Assembly (NCBI GenBank): GCA_051453625.1
Contig: JBOZIK010000001.1
Span: forward strand, 191,869,561 to 191,922,360
Reading direction: 5' to 3'
Length of the DNA stretch: 52,800 bases
Source of the DNA: Welwitschia mirabilis
Lineage: Eukaryota > Gnetophyta > Gnetopsida > Welwitschiales
Shown: in pieces, positions 44,130 to 52,800 of the stretch
Layout of the letters: each line of letters opens with the position of its first letter
How positions within the stretch are numbered: the stretch's first letter is position 1
Program-made: the position numbers and the translations under genes
The notes under the pieces: model-generated
The model's input: only the letters and a program-made list of their open reading frames with translations
Told to the model about the DNA's origin: nothing
Databases searched by the model: none

Positions 44130-44560
44130 TGTTGAAATTCTTTTATCACTTTAATCCATCATACTTGTTCATAAGCATAATAAGTATGAAACATACCCCA
44201 AAAAATATAGAATGAAATCAAACTATGAATTAGAATATGAATAAGAAAAATTCACCAAAGAATGTAAATAACCTAGCAAAACTATAACTTTGTATCAAGT
44301 ATTGAAAGTATCAACTAAATCACAACTTAAAATTAAAAATGAAAACTACTATACTTATTATCAGAAAAGAACTATGTAGTACATCAGTGAAGAAAACCTC
44401 AATATTAATGAAAAAAACATTAAGCTAGCCTTACATGATAGAAGATTTATTCGTCTAAGAATGATTACTCTCATATTCCAAATATGATTATAAAGAAAAA
44501 TACTAGGCCCTTTTAAAGTAAATACTAGGGTTATAGTAGTTGGAGTAGTTTCCTTTTAGT
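44130..44560. repeat. Dispersed repeat R, partial copy 2
   Basis: Shares AAGCATAATAAGTATGAAA (44175) and AAGCTAGCCTTA (44432), then ATACTAGGGTTATAG (44522), in the same order as copies 1 and 3, but lacks the left and right ends. Confidence 0.5.
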
Positions 44561-45039
44561 GGTTAGTGGGGTGGTTGAGGTTTTGAGTCCAACAAATGAG
44601 CTTTAAAAAAGGATTTCTTATTTGTGGTGAAATTTAACTATTCTTGTATCTATTATTAATGTATGATAATATGCAAGGTTTCCCTAAGGATAAAACTCTT
44701 ACATGATCAAACTCAACTTTTATCAAATAAACTAATCCTTTCATATTATTGTATATTTCCAATGTCATTCTTTTCAAAGGATAAATGTACTAATATAAAA
44801 CAAGAAAACTTAGCATAAACTCCTTTTGTGACTATTACAAAATGATTACTTAAACCAATAGTAAGAGAGAGATGTGTTGATAATCAATATTATGAGCTAT
44901 GGAATAAGCATAGCCAAAAGAACCAACATGAACATCCCTTGTGATGATTAAAATATTTAATAATAATACTAATAATAGACTTGCTCAAATATTAGTCTAT
45001 AATTATAATCAATGATTCTCAAGCTCTTATGAAGACTAT
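44561..45039. other. AT-rich spacer, no gene
   Basis: Contains GTGGTTAGTGGGGTGGTTGAG near 44558, otherwise AT-rich with no recognised feature. Confidence 0.35.
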
Positions 45040-46130
45040 AGGTCTCCTTAGCTCTCATAGCTTACTTCATAAGAATGCTAAGTAGAATTTTTGATCCTAA
45101 AGAATATTAAATGATAATAACCAAATAACTAAAGTTACTCTAGANNNNNNNNNNNNNNNNNNNNNNNNNNNNNNNNNNNNNNNNNNNNNNNNNNNNNNNN
45201 NNNNNNNNNNNNNNNNNNNNNNNNNNNNNNNNNNNNNNNNNNNNATTTACTTAAAATGGTAAATGCATAAAAACCTTTGGCCCTATTCAATCATAACAAG
45301 TATTAAAAACTATACACACTTGATATCAAGAAATCAGATTGAGAATGAAAACTAACAATATTACTTTTATCATAAAGAACTTCAACCCTATTCAAGTATA
45401 ATAAGTATGGAAAACTATACTCACTTAATATTAATAAATTAGATTAAGAATGAAAAGTAGATTTTATTATATAAAATTACCAAATCTACATCAAAGAAAG
45501 AGAGAAGTCACAATAAGAAAATGTTATGCTAGCCTTAAAGGGCTAGTTCATGCACAAATGAAATCTCAAAAAGTAAGCATGTTCAGTTCTCAATAATCCT
45601 AATAGTAGTTACTCAGTTAACCATCAATAATCCCCTAAAAAGAATATGCTATACTTTTTATATATAATAAAAACTAGGATTAGGATTTTGAAAATTAATG
45701 GTAATTTTTAGTACATCATCTAGAGTCACCAATAAGATCAATCAATATAGCATAGGAATACAATCGAAAAACATAAAGATGAAATTTGAATTCCAAAAAT
45801 GATTAGCAGTACCATGAATATTAACTAGCATCATTAGCTTTTTGTCTACTTCATGCTTACTTTTAATCATATGCTTCCTTATGTAGCTATAAACATAGAA
45901 AAGTCATGGACCAAAGCATAAAATCGGTGTTTTTGATTAAAAAGACATAAATCAAGTTAAAATTATTAAATTCAAGAATTTAAAAACTCAACTATGTTAA
46001 GGTGGACTTAATTACTTTAGATAAGTGTGACTTATTGCATGTTAACATACCTCTCAACCAATCTTTAGTCTCTTAGCAAAAAAGGTTACAAATACGAAAA
46101 ACATTAAAAAAAATGTAAGTAGAAAGCATT
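45040..46130. repeat. Dispersed repeat R, copy 3 (with 100-N gap)
   Basis: Collinear with 39180-40100. Within it, a roughly 105-base unit containing CCCTATTCAA and TAATAAGTAT occurs twice in tandem (about 45275-45370 and 45370-45470), whereas copy 1 has it once. The gap 45145-45244 interrupts the left part. Confidence 0.6.
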
Positions 46131-46186
46131 CAACTAATAAGAAAATGTTATGGAAAAAATGAAAAAAAATAGTCGCTTTTTAGGTT

Positions 46187-46792
46187 NNNNNNNNNNNNNN
46201 NNNNNNNNNNNNNNNNNNNNNNNNNNNNNNNNNNNNNNNNNNNNNNNNNNNNNNNNNNNNNNNNNNNNNNNNNNNNNNNNNNNNNNNNNNNNNNNNNNNN
46301 NNNNNNNNNNNNNNNNNNNNNNNNNNNNNNNNNNNNNNNNNNNNNNNNNNNNNNNNNNNNNNNNNNNNNNNNNNNNNNNNNNNNNNNNNNNNNNNNNNNN
46401 NNNNNNNNNNNNNNNNNNNNNNNNNNNNNNNNNNNNNNNNNNNNNNNNNNNNNNNNNNNNNNNNNNNNNNNNNNNNNNNNNNNNNNNNNNNNNNNNNNNN
46501 NNNNNNNNNNNNNNNNNNNNNNNNNNNNNNNNNNNNNNNNNNNNNNNNNNNNNNNNNNNNNNNNNNNNNNNNNNNNNNNNNNNNNNNNNNNNNNNNNNNN
46601 NNNNNNNNNNNNNNNNNNNNNNNNNNNNNNNNNNNNNNNNNNNNNNNNNNNNNNNNNNNNNNNNNNNNNNNNNNNNNNNNNNNNNNNNNNNNNNNNNNNN
46701 NNNNNNNNNNNNNNNNNNNNNNNNNNNNNNNNNNNNNNNNNNNNNNNNNNNNNNNNNNNNNNNNNNNNNNNNNNNNNNNNNNNNNNNNNNNN
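46187..46792. other. Assembly gap (606 N)
   Basis: Unknown sequence. Long frames drawn through it on either strand are artefacts. Confidence 1.
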
Positions 46793-47720
46793 TAGGTTAA
46801 TTCCACTTGAATAAGATGAATGAAGCATGAAAAGAAAAAATTCAAAGTGAAACATCTGCTTCCGCCAATCAAGTTTAATTGTATCCTCAAATTTTATATG
46901 ACGAAAAAGAGAATACACATATAAGAATGAGGTAGAAAAGATAAGGATGTAATTTCATGCAGTTAAGCTAAGCAAAATGCTAAAAAGAAGTACATCCAAG
47001 GAATGAAAAGTAAGAATAATACCATTTATGTATAGAAATGCATGGAAAAATGATGAAAGTAAAAAAGGATTCTATGAGAAATGTACAAATGAGGAGGCTC
47101 CAAAAATGATTTTTTTAGATAAAAGTGATGTAAAAAGAGGTAAGATGAAGAATGAAGTGGGATAAAGATAAAAATGAAGAAAACAGTAAGAATGAGGATG
47201 ACGAAGGGAGTGTTGAAATGAAATGAAAAATTGATGAAAACCAAGTTATAGTCTGATTTTATGAAAGATCATAATTTTGTAAGAACCTGAGATAATTATG
47301 AACATGAAAAAAAACTAGAAATAAGTGTAATATGGACAAAGGAAAAGTGACAATGACATTGATGAGGGATCATGGCAACTCTAGTTTTCTGAGTTAAATG
47401 CTCTCTAGCTTTTCATAATAAACACATAAGGACGCAGAGGTTACAGTGATGTAAATAGTAAGACGATGAAATAACAAAAATACTTAGTATGAATTAAAAA
47501 AAAGGATAAAATCAAAGTCTAAGGATCATTTGGTTTGAATGATAATCTAGATTGATTTGGTCCTAGTAAGACTCATGAGAGGAGAGATCTCATCATAATA
47601 AATATAGTTGTACCTTCAAGAATAATTTTCCATAAAGATGGAAGGGTAAATTCATGTGATATAAAATGGTAAGATAAATGGAAATGAAATGAATGAGAGT
47701 GCAACTACGACTCTATTATG
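46793..47720. other. Strongly purine-rich plus strand, no gene
   Basis: The plus strand is dominated by A and G with words such as GAAATGA, AAAGATAA and AATGAAGA; the 46950-47240 part is the extreme. No coding frame with a recognisable product is seen; the open stretch on the minus strand at 47026-47244 only reflects the pyrimidine bias (rich in Phe, Leu, Ser, His). Confidence 0.5.
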
Positions 47721-49151
47721 CATGCTATTAATGAATGATACATGAAACTAAAGTAATAGCCTAGAAAACATTTATCTAATTATGGAACTAATTAAAACAA
47801 AACAAGAAATTAATGAAGTAAATTCATGGAAATCAAGAGTACTAAAAAGATCTTGAATAATAAATGTTTAAATAAGTAAATCACAAGAAGTCTCCATTGC
47901 CATCTTAATTTCCTTTAGCTCATTTTAAATCATTTGGCATAGGCCCATGTTTTTTAATGTCTTCATATTTAACATATTGTCTAAGAGGAATATCCACTCA
48001 AACTAAGTAAAACAGAACTATTTCCTTGATAAAGACATGAGTATTAGAAAGTAAAAATTCCCAATGCAAGGTAAAGCACTTCCTTTCCATCTAAACTACT
48101 TAAATGGCTGAGAGTAAGTAACATTGATTTTAGGAAATTAAAGCAACAATTTGTGTTATCAATCAAGTACATTTATGAGTATTTTAATATTTAAGGAAAT
48201 AAATCAAATATTAAAAAAAAGAAAAAATTGATTTTGCATTTAAAGTACTTTCTATGAAGTAGACCATAAATTAGTAGTCAGAAAAGATTAATTGATAGTA
48301 ACATTTTTGTCGAGTTTAAAAGATGGAATCCCTCATATGAACATCTTGCACACACTATTTTTGAGGCAAGGATAAATATTTCATGCACGAGTCAACTTAT
48401 GTTACTAAATACATAGATTTCTTTGCTAACAAGGTGATGACTCAAATATCTCTGCATTAATTAAATGATCCCTTAGCATTTTATCACCAAAGGAATTTGT
48501 TAAGTTCTAAAATAGTTTTCTTAAATTTGGGCAGATACATGGTGTCCTGGGAAAAAAAAATTGCTAAAGGAAGAGCAAAGAAGTACAGAAGATGACGAAG
48601 AAGTAGAAAGTAAAAGCAAAGCATGAAGGATGGCATATCCTGCTCTAGTCTTTTCCTATGTTAATGACATTTATCAAACGAAGAGTAAAGAATATATGCT
48701 AATATTAGATGCGTCTTCCCTTTCTTACTTTCGGCTTTAGTATATAAAGCATGCCCAGAAGACCTAATTACTTCTTTAATCGATGGTCCTTTTGTCATGT
48801 CATTTCTGGAATATTGGAAATGATAATTGGGAATTACCAAATGGACTTGTATTACCTTAACACGATATTTTCATACAATGTAGCTAATAGCTTTATGGGC
48901 TTGTTTGAAGGGCTTGATTATGTTCATCATGATTTTATGTTGGTTGAATTTTCGCAGGACCAGAAAAGTGTTTATTAGTCATCTAAAACTTATTTTGGAA
49001 AGTTATGAAGTTATGGCCATACAAGTGCTACCCAATATCTTAATTTATAGAGCACTAAAGGAAATAAATATTATTTAAGATAAGAGACAATGCTAGACAT
49101 TAGGATAATGGCCTACAAGTTAATAACGAGGAGGACATAGCACTTCTAAGA
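47721..49151. other. Unassigned sequence
   Basis: No family recognised. TATATAAA at 48741-48748 lies immediately before a Met codon (48751) that opens a 75-codon frame to 48978; this is too close for a functional TATA box and start codon of one gene, and the frame shows no known motif. A TTTCGCAGGACCAG word near 48950 resembles a splice acceptor. Confidence 0.35.
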
Positions 49152-49442
49152 TTGGCATTAACTAGCAGCATCATTAACACCTCAACCAATGTCGTCTTTC
49201 ACTTACAGCATCTTCATTTTTCCTGTAACATGCATGATATGGCCCTTTTTTTATGCTTACTTACTTCATCACCTCTTCATGGCATTTTTACATCTGCTAC
49301 TATCTTGTGGCTCTTCTGTGGCATGGTCTTCTACCTATACAATCTTCATACTATTTGGTCTGGTATGCCATCTTTAGCTGTAGTGTCTTGTGAGTATTTC
49401 CTTTTACTAGTTGTGGGTTTGTTACCCACCTGTGCATCATAG
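49152..49442 (+). other. Open frame of 96 codons, doubtful
   Basis: The frame lies in a stretch of less AT-rich, pyrimidine-rich sequence (49150-49720). The translation is Ser, Leu, His and Phe rich and hydrophobic, as expected from pyrimidine-rich DNA; an overlapping frame (49189-49377) is equally open. No motif is recognised. It lies just upstream of the Reina-type LTR and could be part of an older repeat. I keep it only as a marker. Confidence 0.15.
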
Positions 49443-49771
49443 ATGTGTGTGCCTTCATGTTTATTTTGGTATAGCCTATTGTTTATTGGCATAATCTTCT
49501 TTATGATGTTTTTCTATCCTTCCTTAGTATTCAGTAGTCTTTTATGTTATTGTCAGCCTATTCTGTGATATCACCAATGCTCACTACTCCGAGCACCGCC
49601 TACCAATCACTCCTTCCATGATAACAATGTCAATCAAGCATCCAACATGTCTTTTGCTTGTGACCAGCACTTCAAACATAAGGTGGATAGCAAGATAGGA
49701 AGAAAAGGCCAGCATTCATGATGTGAAATGTAATGTTAATGACTTCATGAGTGGGGTCAAGCCTAGTTAAG

Positions 49772-49945
49772 AGGGACAGAGTGGTGTAAGCTCCATCTTT
49801 ATTCTTCAGCATTTATTACTACTTTTATGTTAGTAGGATAGATTGATGTAACCTTCATCTTTATATTTAGCCATTACTATTATTTTTATAATAAGGGGGA
49901 TCGAGTAGTGTAACCCTCATCTTTATATTCTAGCATTTATTAGTT
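49772..49945 (+). repeat. Three tandem 61-base units in LTR U3
   Basis: GTGTAAGCTCCATCTTTAT (49784), ATGTAACCTTCATCTTTAT (49847) and GTGTAACCCTCATCTTTAT (49908) mark three units spaced about 62 bases, each followed by AGC.ATT(A/T)ATTA. They lie upstream of the TATA box, where enhancer-like repeats occur in many LTRs. Confidence 0.85.
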
Positions 49946-49996
49946 TTTTGCTAATTCCACATTGTTTAGGGATTTCTGCTAAAAGGACTTATGTCC

Positions 49997-50004
49997 TATA
50001 AATA
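49997..50004 (+). promoter_or_regulatory. TATA box of the Reina-type LTR
   Basis: TATAAATA followed by AGTACATCATG, about 105 bases before the LTR end, consistent with the element's promoter. Confidence 0.7.
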
Positions 50005-50110
50005 AGTACATCATGTACTATTATAGGTAACAATTTTTGAAATAGAAGTTATATAGATTTATCTTTCCCTTTAATGGTTTTTCTTTAAATGCTTTTCACA
50101 TTGCATCAAG

Positions 50111-50123
50111 TGGTATCAAAGCC
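50111..50123 (+). promoter_or_regulatory. Primer binding site (tRNA-iMet type)
   Basis: TGGTATCAAAGCC lies two bases after the LTR end and differs by one base from the standard TGGTATCAGAGCC. It fixes the LTR boundary and orientation. Confidence 0.85.
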
Positions 50124-50274
50124 TAATGGTGATCGGCTATGATGGTAGTGATCTTCATGACGATGCTCAAGAGATTAAAGCCTCGATCCTTGGGGATGAA
50201 TCATAGCAATGATTGGAGCAACATTTATTAGGAATCTTGGAGTAAGAAAATGATCACAAATTCTATCACTTTGA

Positions 50275-51041
50275 NNNNNNNNNNNNNNNNNNNNNNNNNN
50301 NNNNNNNNNNNNNNNNNNNNNNNNNNNNNNNNNNNNNNNNNNNNNNNNNNNNNNNNNNNNNNNNNNNNNNNNNNNNNNNNNNNNNNNNNNNNNNNNNNNN
50401 NNNNNNNNNNNNNNNNNNNNNNNNNNNNNNNNNNNNNNNNNNNNNNNNNNNNNNNNNNNNNNNNNNNNNNNNNNNNNNNNNNNNNNNNNNNNNNNNNNNN
50501 NNNNNNNNNNNNNNNNNNNNNNNNNNNNNNNNNNNNNNNNNNNNNNNNNNNNNNNNNNNNNNNNNNNNNNNNNNNNNNNNNNNNNNNNNNNNNNNNNNNN
50601 NNNNNNNNNNNNNNNNNNNNNNNNNNNNNNNNNNNNNNNNNNNNNNNNNNNNNNNNNNNNNNNNNNNNNNNNNNNNNNNNNNNNNNNNNNNNNNNNNNNN
50701 NNNNNNNNNNNNNNNNNNNNNNNNNNNNNNNNNNNNNNNNNNNNNNNNNNNNNNNNNNNNNNNNNNNNNNNNNNNNNNNNNNNNNNNNNNNNNNNNNNNN
50801 NNNNNNNNNNNNNNNNNNNNNNNNNNNNNNNNNNNNNNNNNNNNNNNNNNNNNNNNNNNNNNNNNNNNNNNNNNNNNNNNNNNNNNNNNNNNNNNNNNNN
50901 NNNNNNNNNNNNNNNNNNNNNNNNNNNNNNNNNNNNNNNNNNNNNNNNNNNNNNNNNNNNNNNNNNNNNNNNNNNNNNNNNNNNNNNNNNNNNNNNNNNN
51001 NNNNNNNNNNNNNNNNNNNNNNNNNNNNNNNNNNNNNNNNN
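50275..51041. other. Assembly gap (767 N)
   Basis: Lies inside the Reina-type element between leader and gag core. The real sequence should be the gag N-terminus. Confidence 1.
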
Positions 51042-51945
51042 AAGATATGATTTTAAGTTAAAAGTTGATATTCCTTATTTCAATGGTGGCTTAGAAATAG
51101 AGAAGTTCTTTGTTTGGCTCGCTAACATCAATAGGTTCTTCAATTATATGAAGACCCATATTGAAAAGTAAGTTAGATTGGTTGCTTGCTGACTAAAGAG
51201 AGATGCTTCAACATGGTGGAATAGGTTGCAAAGAAGGAGAGAGTGTGAAGGAAGGGATCGAGTTGTACCTGGCCTCGAATGAGGAGATTGTTTATTTGGA
51301 AATTTTTACTGCCTGACTATGAGCAGATCTTATTCTAACAATACTAGCATTGCCAGCAGGGAAATTGTTCAGTGCATGAGTATACCACAGATTTCATGAG
51401 ACTGGCTGAGCAGAATAATCTAATGGAGACCGAGGGACAGCAAGTAAGCAAGTATCTTAATGTATTAAAACCCTATATTAGCTATATCATTAGTGTGCAG
51501 ATGTTGAGGATGATATCTAAGGCTAAAAATATGGTAATGAAGGTAGAGATGATGCAACAGAAAAGGAGTAAAGGGGGCTCAGAAAATTTTAGATCTATTA
51601 GTACAGTTAAAAAGTCAAGAATGTCACAAGAAATAATAGAACACAGTGATCTTTATGGTAGCAATAGTAAGAACCCAGAGGAGAAGGCTATAGGGGAGTG
51701 AACCATCACAAATGTGATGAAGAAAGAGGCACAAACTCAGAAAGCTATAAACCCTTATGCAAAACTGACAATTGGTAAGTGTTACAGATGTAACCAATGA
51801 GGCCACCAATCAAATGAGTGCTCTCAAAGAAAAACAGTAAACATGGTGACTAGAAAAGATGAGAAGGATGCATATTTCTGTGAGCCGGATGGAGATGAAA
51901 ATGGGTTCAAAGATGAGAAGGTGGAAGAAGCTACTTACATAGTGT
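51042..51945 (+). pseudogene. Reina-type gag remnant
   Basis: The capsid core reads YDFKLKVDIPYFNGG, EIEKFFVWLANINRFF, then VRLVAC.LKRDASTWWNRLQ (stops at Gln positions), matching the WL..V..V....VP...RV.LVA...RG.A..WW..L pattern. After a frameshift near 51280, FLPDYEQIL (read LLPDYEQIL) leads to the open stretch 51372-51701 with HEYTTDFMRLAEQNNLMETE, matching V.EYT.EF..L..RN.L.E.E. The zinc knuckle CYRCNQ.GHQSNEC (51781-51822) is C-x2-C-x4-H-x4-C with one in-frame TGA. The acidic tail has CEPDGDENGF and TYIV.RMMLALKKDD. Confidence 0.85.
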
Positions 51946-51959
51946 AAAGGATGATGCTA

Positions 51960-52320
51960 GCTCTAAAAAAAGATGACTAATCACAATGCATCAACTATTT
52001 TGAACTCGATCCATCATCTTTGATAAGATATTTATTATAGTTGTGGACAGTGGTAGTATGGAGAATATTATTAGAAAAGAGATAGTAAAAAAACTAGGAA
52101 TTATAGTAGAAAAACATCCAAATTCTTATACCTTGGATTGGATGAAATCTAGAGTGGATCACATTGAGGTAAACGAACATTGTAAAATTTCTTTTTCAAT
52201 TGGTAAATATAAAGATGAGGCGTAATATGATATTGTGGGTATGGATGCATATCATTTGCTATTTAGGAGGACGTGGCAATTTGATGTGGATGCCTAAATT
52301 CAGAAAGGAGCAATCAGTAT
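51960..52320 (+). pseudogene. Reina-type protease remnant
   Basis: The active site VVDSGSMENII has the catalytic D-S-G at 52046-52054. Then KKLGIIVEKHPNSYTLDWMK, CKISFSIGKYKDEA, a stop, and YDIVGMDAYHLLFRRTWQFD follow; the last corresponds to DVVDMDACHLLLGRPWQYD with R for G. These motifs are specific for Reina-type chromoviruses. Three stops or frameshifts break it. The open stretch 52043-52225 is part of this domain. Confidence 0.85.
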
Positions 52321-52329
52321 AGCCTGGAG

Positions 52330-52800
52330 AAGGATGGAGTGAAATACACCTTACTATCACTAAAGAGTAATGTTAAGCAAACTGTAAAAAGGAGTTTTCT
52401 CACCCTTACTAAGGAGTTTGAAGCTAAGATTAAGGAGACAAGGAAAGTTTATGTACTTATAGTGAAGCTGGTATGGGAGAAAGAGGCTGAGTTACAAGTG
52501 GAGAAGCAACCTGAGTCTGTTAGGCCTTTGCTAATAGAGTTTCATGATTTGATGCCAGAACATGTTCCAGATGGGCTACCACCCATGAGAGATGTTACAA
52601 CATCATATTGACTTATTTCTTAGAGCCAATTTGCCTAATTTGTCGCATTATAGGATGATCCCAAAGGAGAGTGAGATCCTTAAGAAGAAGGTAAAGGAGC
52701 TATTATAGAAGGGACACATCCAAGAGAGCATGAACCCATGTGCTATACCTATCTTATTGACTCCGAAGAAGGACGGTAGCTAGAGGATGTGCATAGATAA
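52330..52800 (+). pseudogene. Reina-type protease-RT linker and RT N-terminus (runs off window)
   Basis: The open stretch 52339-52611 contains KYTLLSLKS, VRPLLIEFHDLMPEHVPDGL and PPMRDV, the standard linker V.PLL.EF.D..P..LP.GLPP.RD. After a stop [50 protein letters not shown] follows, the RT fingers up to the (R)MC(V/I)D motif at the right edge. Stops are TAG at the expected Gln and Trp. Palm and catalytic box are outside the window. Confidence 0.85.

Larger units (their letters stand above)
49724..50108 (+). repeat. 5' LTR of Reina-type chromovirus
   Basis: The right end is firm: TTGCATCA at 50101-50108 is followed by AG and a primer binding site. A TATA box lies at 49997. The left end is a guess at TGTGAAATG; the resulting length of about 385 bases fits the short LTRs of the Reina clade. 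It contains three tandem 61-base units in U3. The 3' LTR would lie outside the window. Confidence 0.7.
49724..52800 (+). mobile_element. Reina-type Ty3/gypsy chromovirus, 5' part, truncated by window end
   Basis: LTR, iMet primer site, gag with zinc knuckle, protease and RT start follow in order on the plus strand. Motifs fit the Reina clade. The copy has stops and frameshifts but is more readable than the Athila/Tat-like copies, so it is probably the youngest insertion here. A 767-N gap hides the gag N-terminus. Chromodomain, integrase and 3' LTR lie beyond the window. Confidence 0.85.

Noticed and set aside
48741-48978. TATATAAA followed by a 75-codon frame as a small gene
   Set aside because: The box is only three bases ahead of the Met codon, which leaves no room for a transcription start, and the translation has no recognisable motif.
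1-52800. CRISPR array, operons or bacterial genes
   Set aside because: No regularly spaced identical repeats with unique spacers, no dense gene packing; all recognisable proteins are plant LTR-retrotransposon domains.
1-52800. tRNA or rRNA genes
   Set aside because: No internal A/B box pair or rRNA-like GC-rich segment was found by eye. The only tRNA-related words are the primer sites at 15442 and 50111.

Overview
The window looks like nuclear DNA of a flowering plant: a very AT-rich, gap-containing draft scaffold made almost entirely of old, decayed LTR retrotransposons. I find no convincing intact host gene, no RNA gene and nothing prokaryotic (no operons, no CRISPR array). Most coding-like sequence can only be followed by stepping through frameshifts and stop codons. 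Many stops sit where related elements have Gln or Trp codons, as expected from C-to-T or G-to-A decay of methylated DNA. Family names below come from protein motifs read by eye; no database search was run.

Layout. 1-5564: (TTATAA)n, then a plus-strand Ty3/gypsy element of the Athila/Tat type (E1): gag, protease (duplicated), reverse transcriptase, RNase H and the start of integrase. 5665-10330: a minus-strand relative (E2) with the start of gag, a 1.1 kb spacer and a long upstream extra ORF. 11898-12590: a degenerate tandem repeat. 12870-18880: a plus-strand extra-ORF remnant split by a tandem Ty1/copia array (LTR-internal-LTR-internal-LTR, 13173-18527) whose complete internal unit holds only gag, of SIRE/Maximus type. 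19380-27602: minus-strand Athila/Tat-like sequence with the RT-end-to-integrase part present twice (E6 and E5) and the best preserved gag-protease of the window. 27603-31190: plus-strand integrase and 3' region (E7), same subfamily as E1. 31200-32260: an unrecognised coding-like island. 34030-35420: LTR-like sequence with a minus-strand TATA box. 35460-36900: another plus-strand extra-ORF remnant. 37500-38970: a copia-like LTR remnant. 39180-46130: AT-rich intergenic repeats. 46793-49720: unassigned. 49724-52800: the 5' LTR, gag, protease and RT start of a plus-strand chromovirus of the Reina type, running off the window end.

How the parts relate. E1 and E7 (plus) form one Athila/Tat-like subfamily and E2, E5 and E6 (minus) another. 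A 1.5 kb piece of the second subfamily (gag start plus spacer) occurs at 5665-7200 and again at 26068-27602; each copy abuts the integrase region of the first subfamily, on opposite sides. Several N gaps are bordered by two diverged copies of the same segment, so part of the duplication may come from scaffolding rather than biology. No autonomous element is visible; the Reina-type element is the freshest but also has stops and frameshifts.
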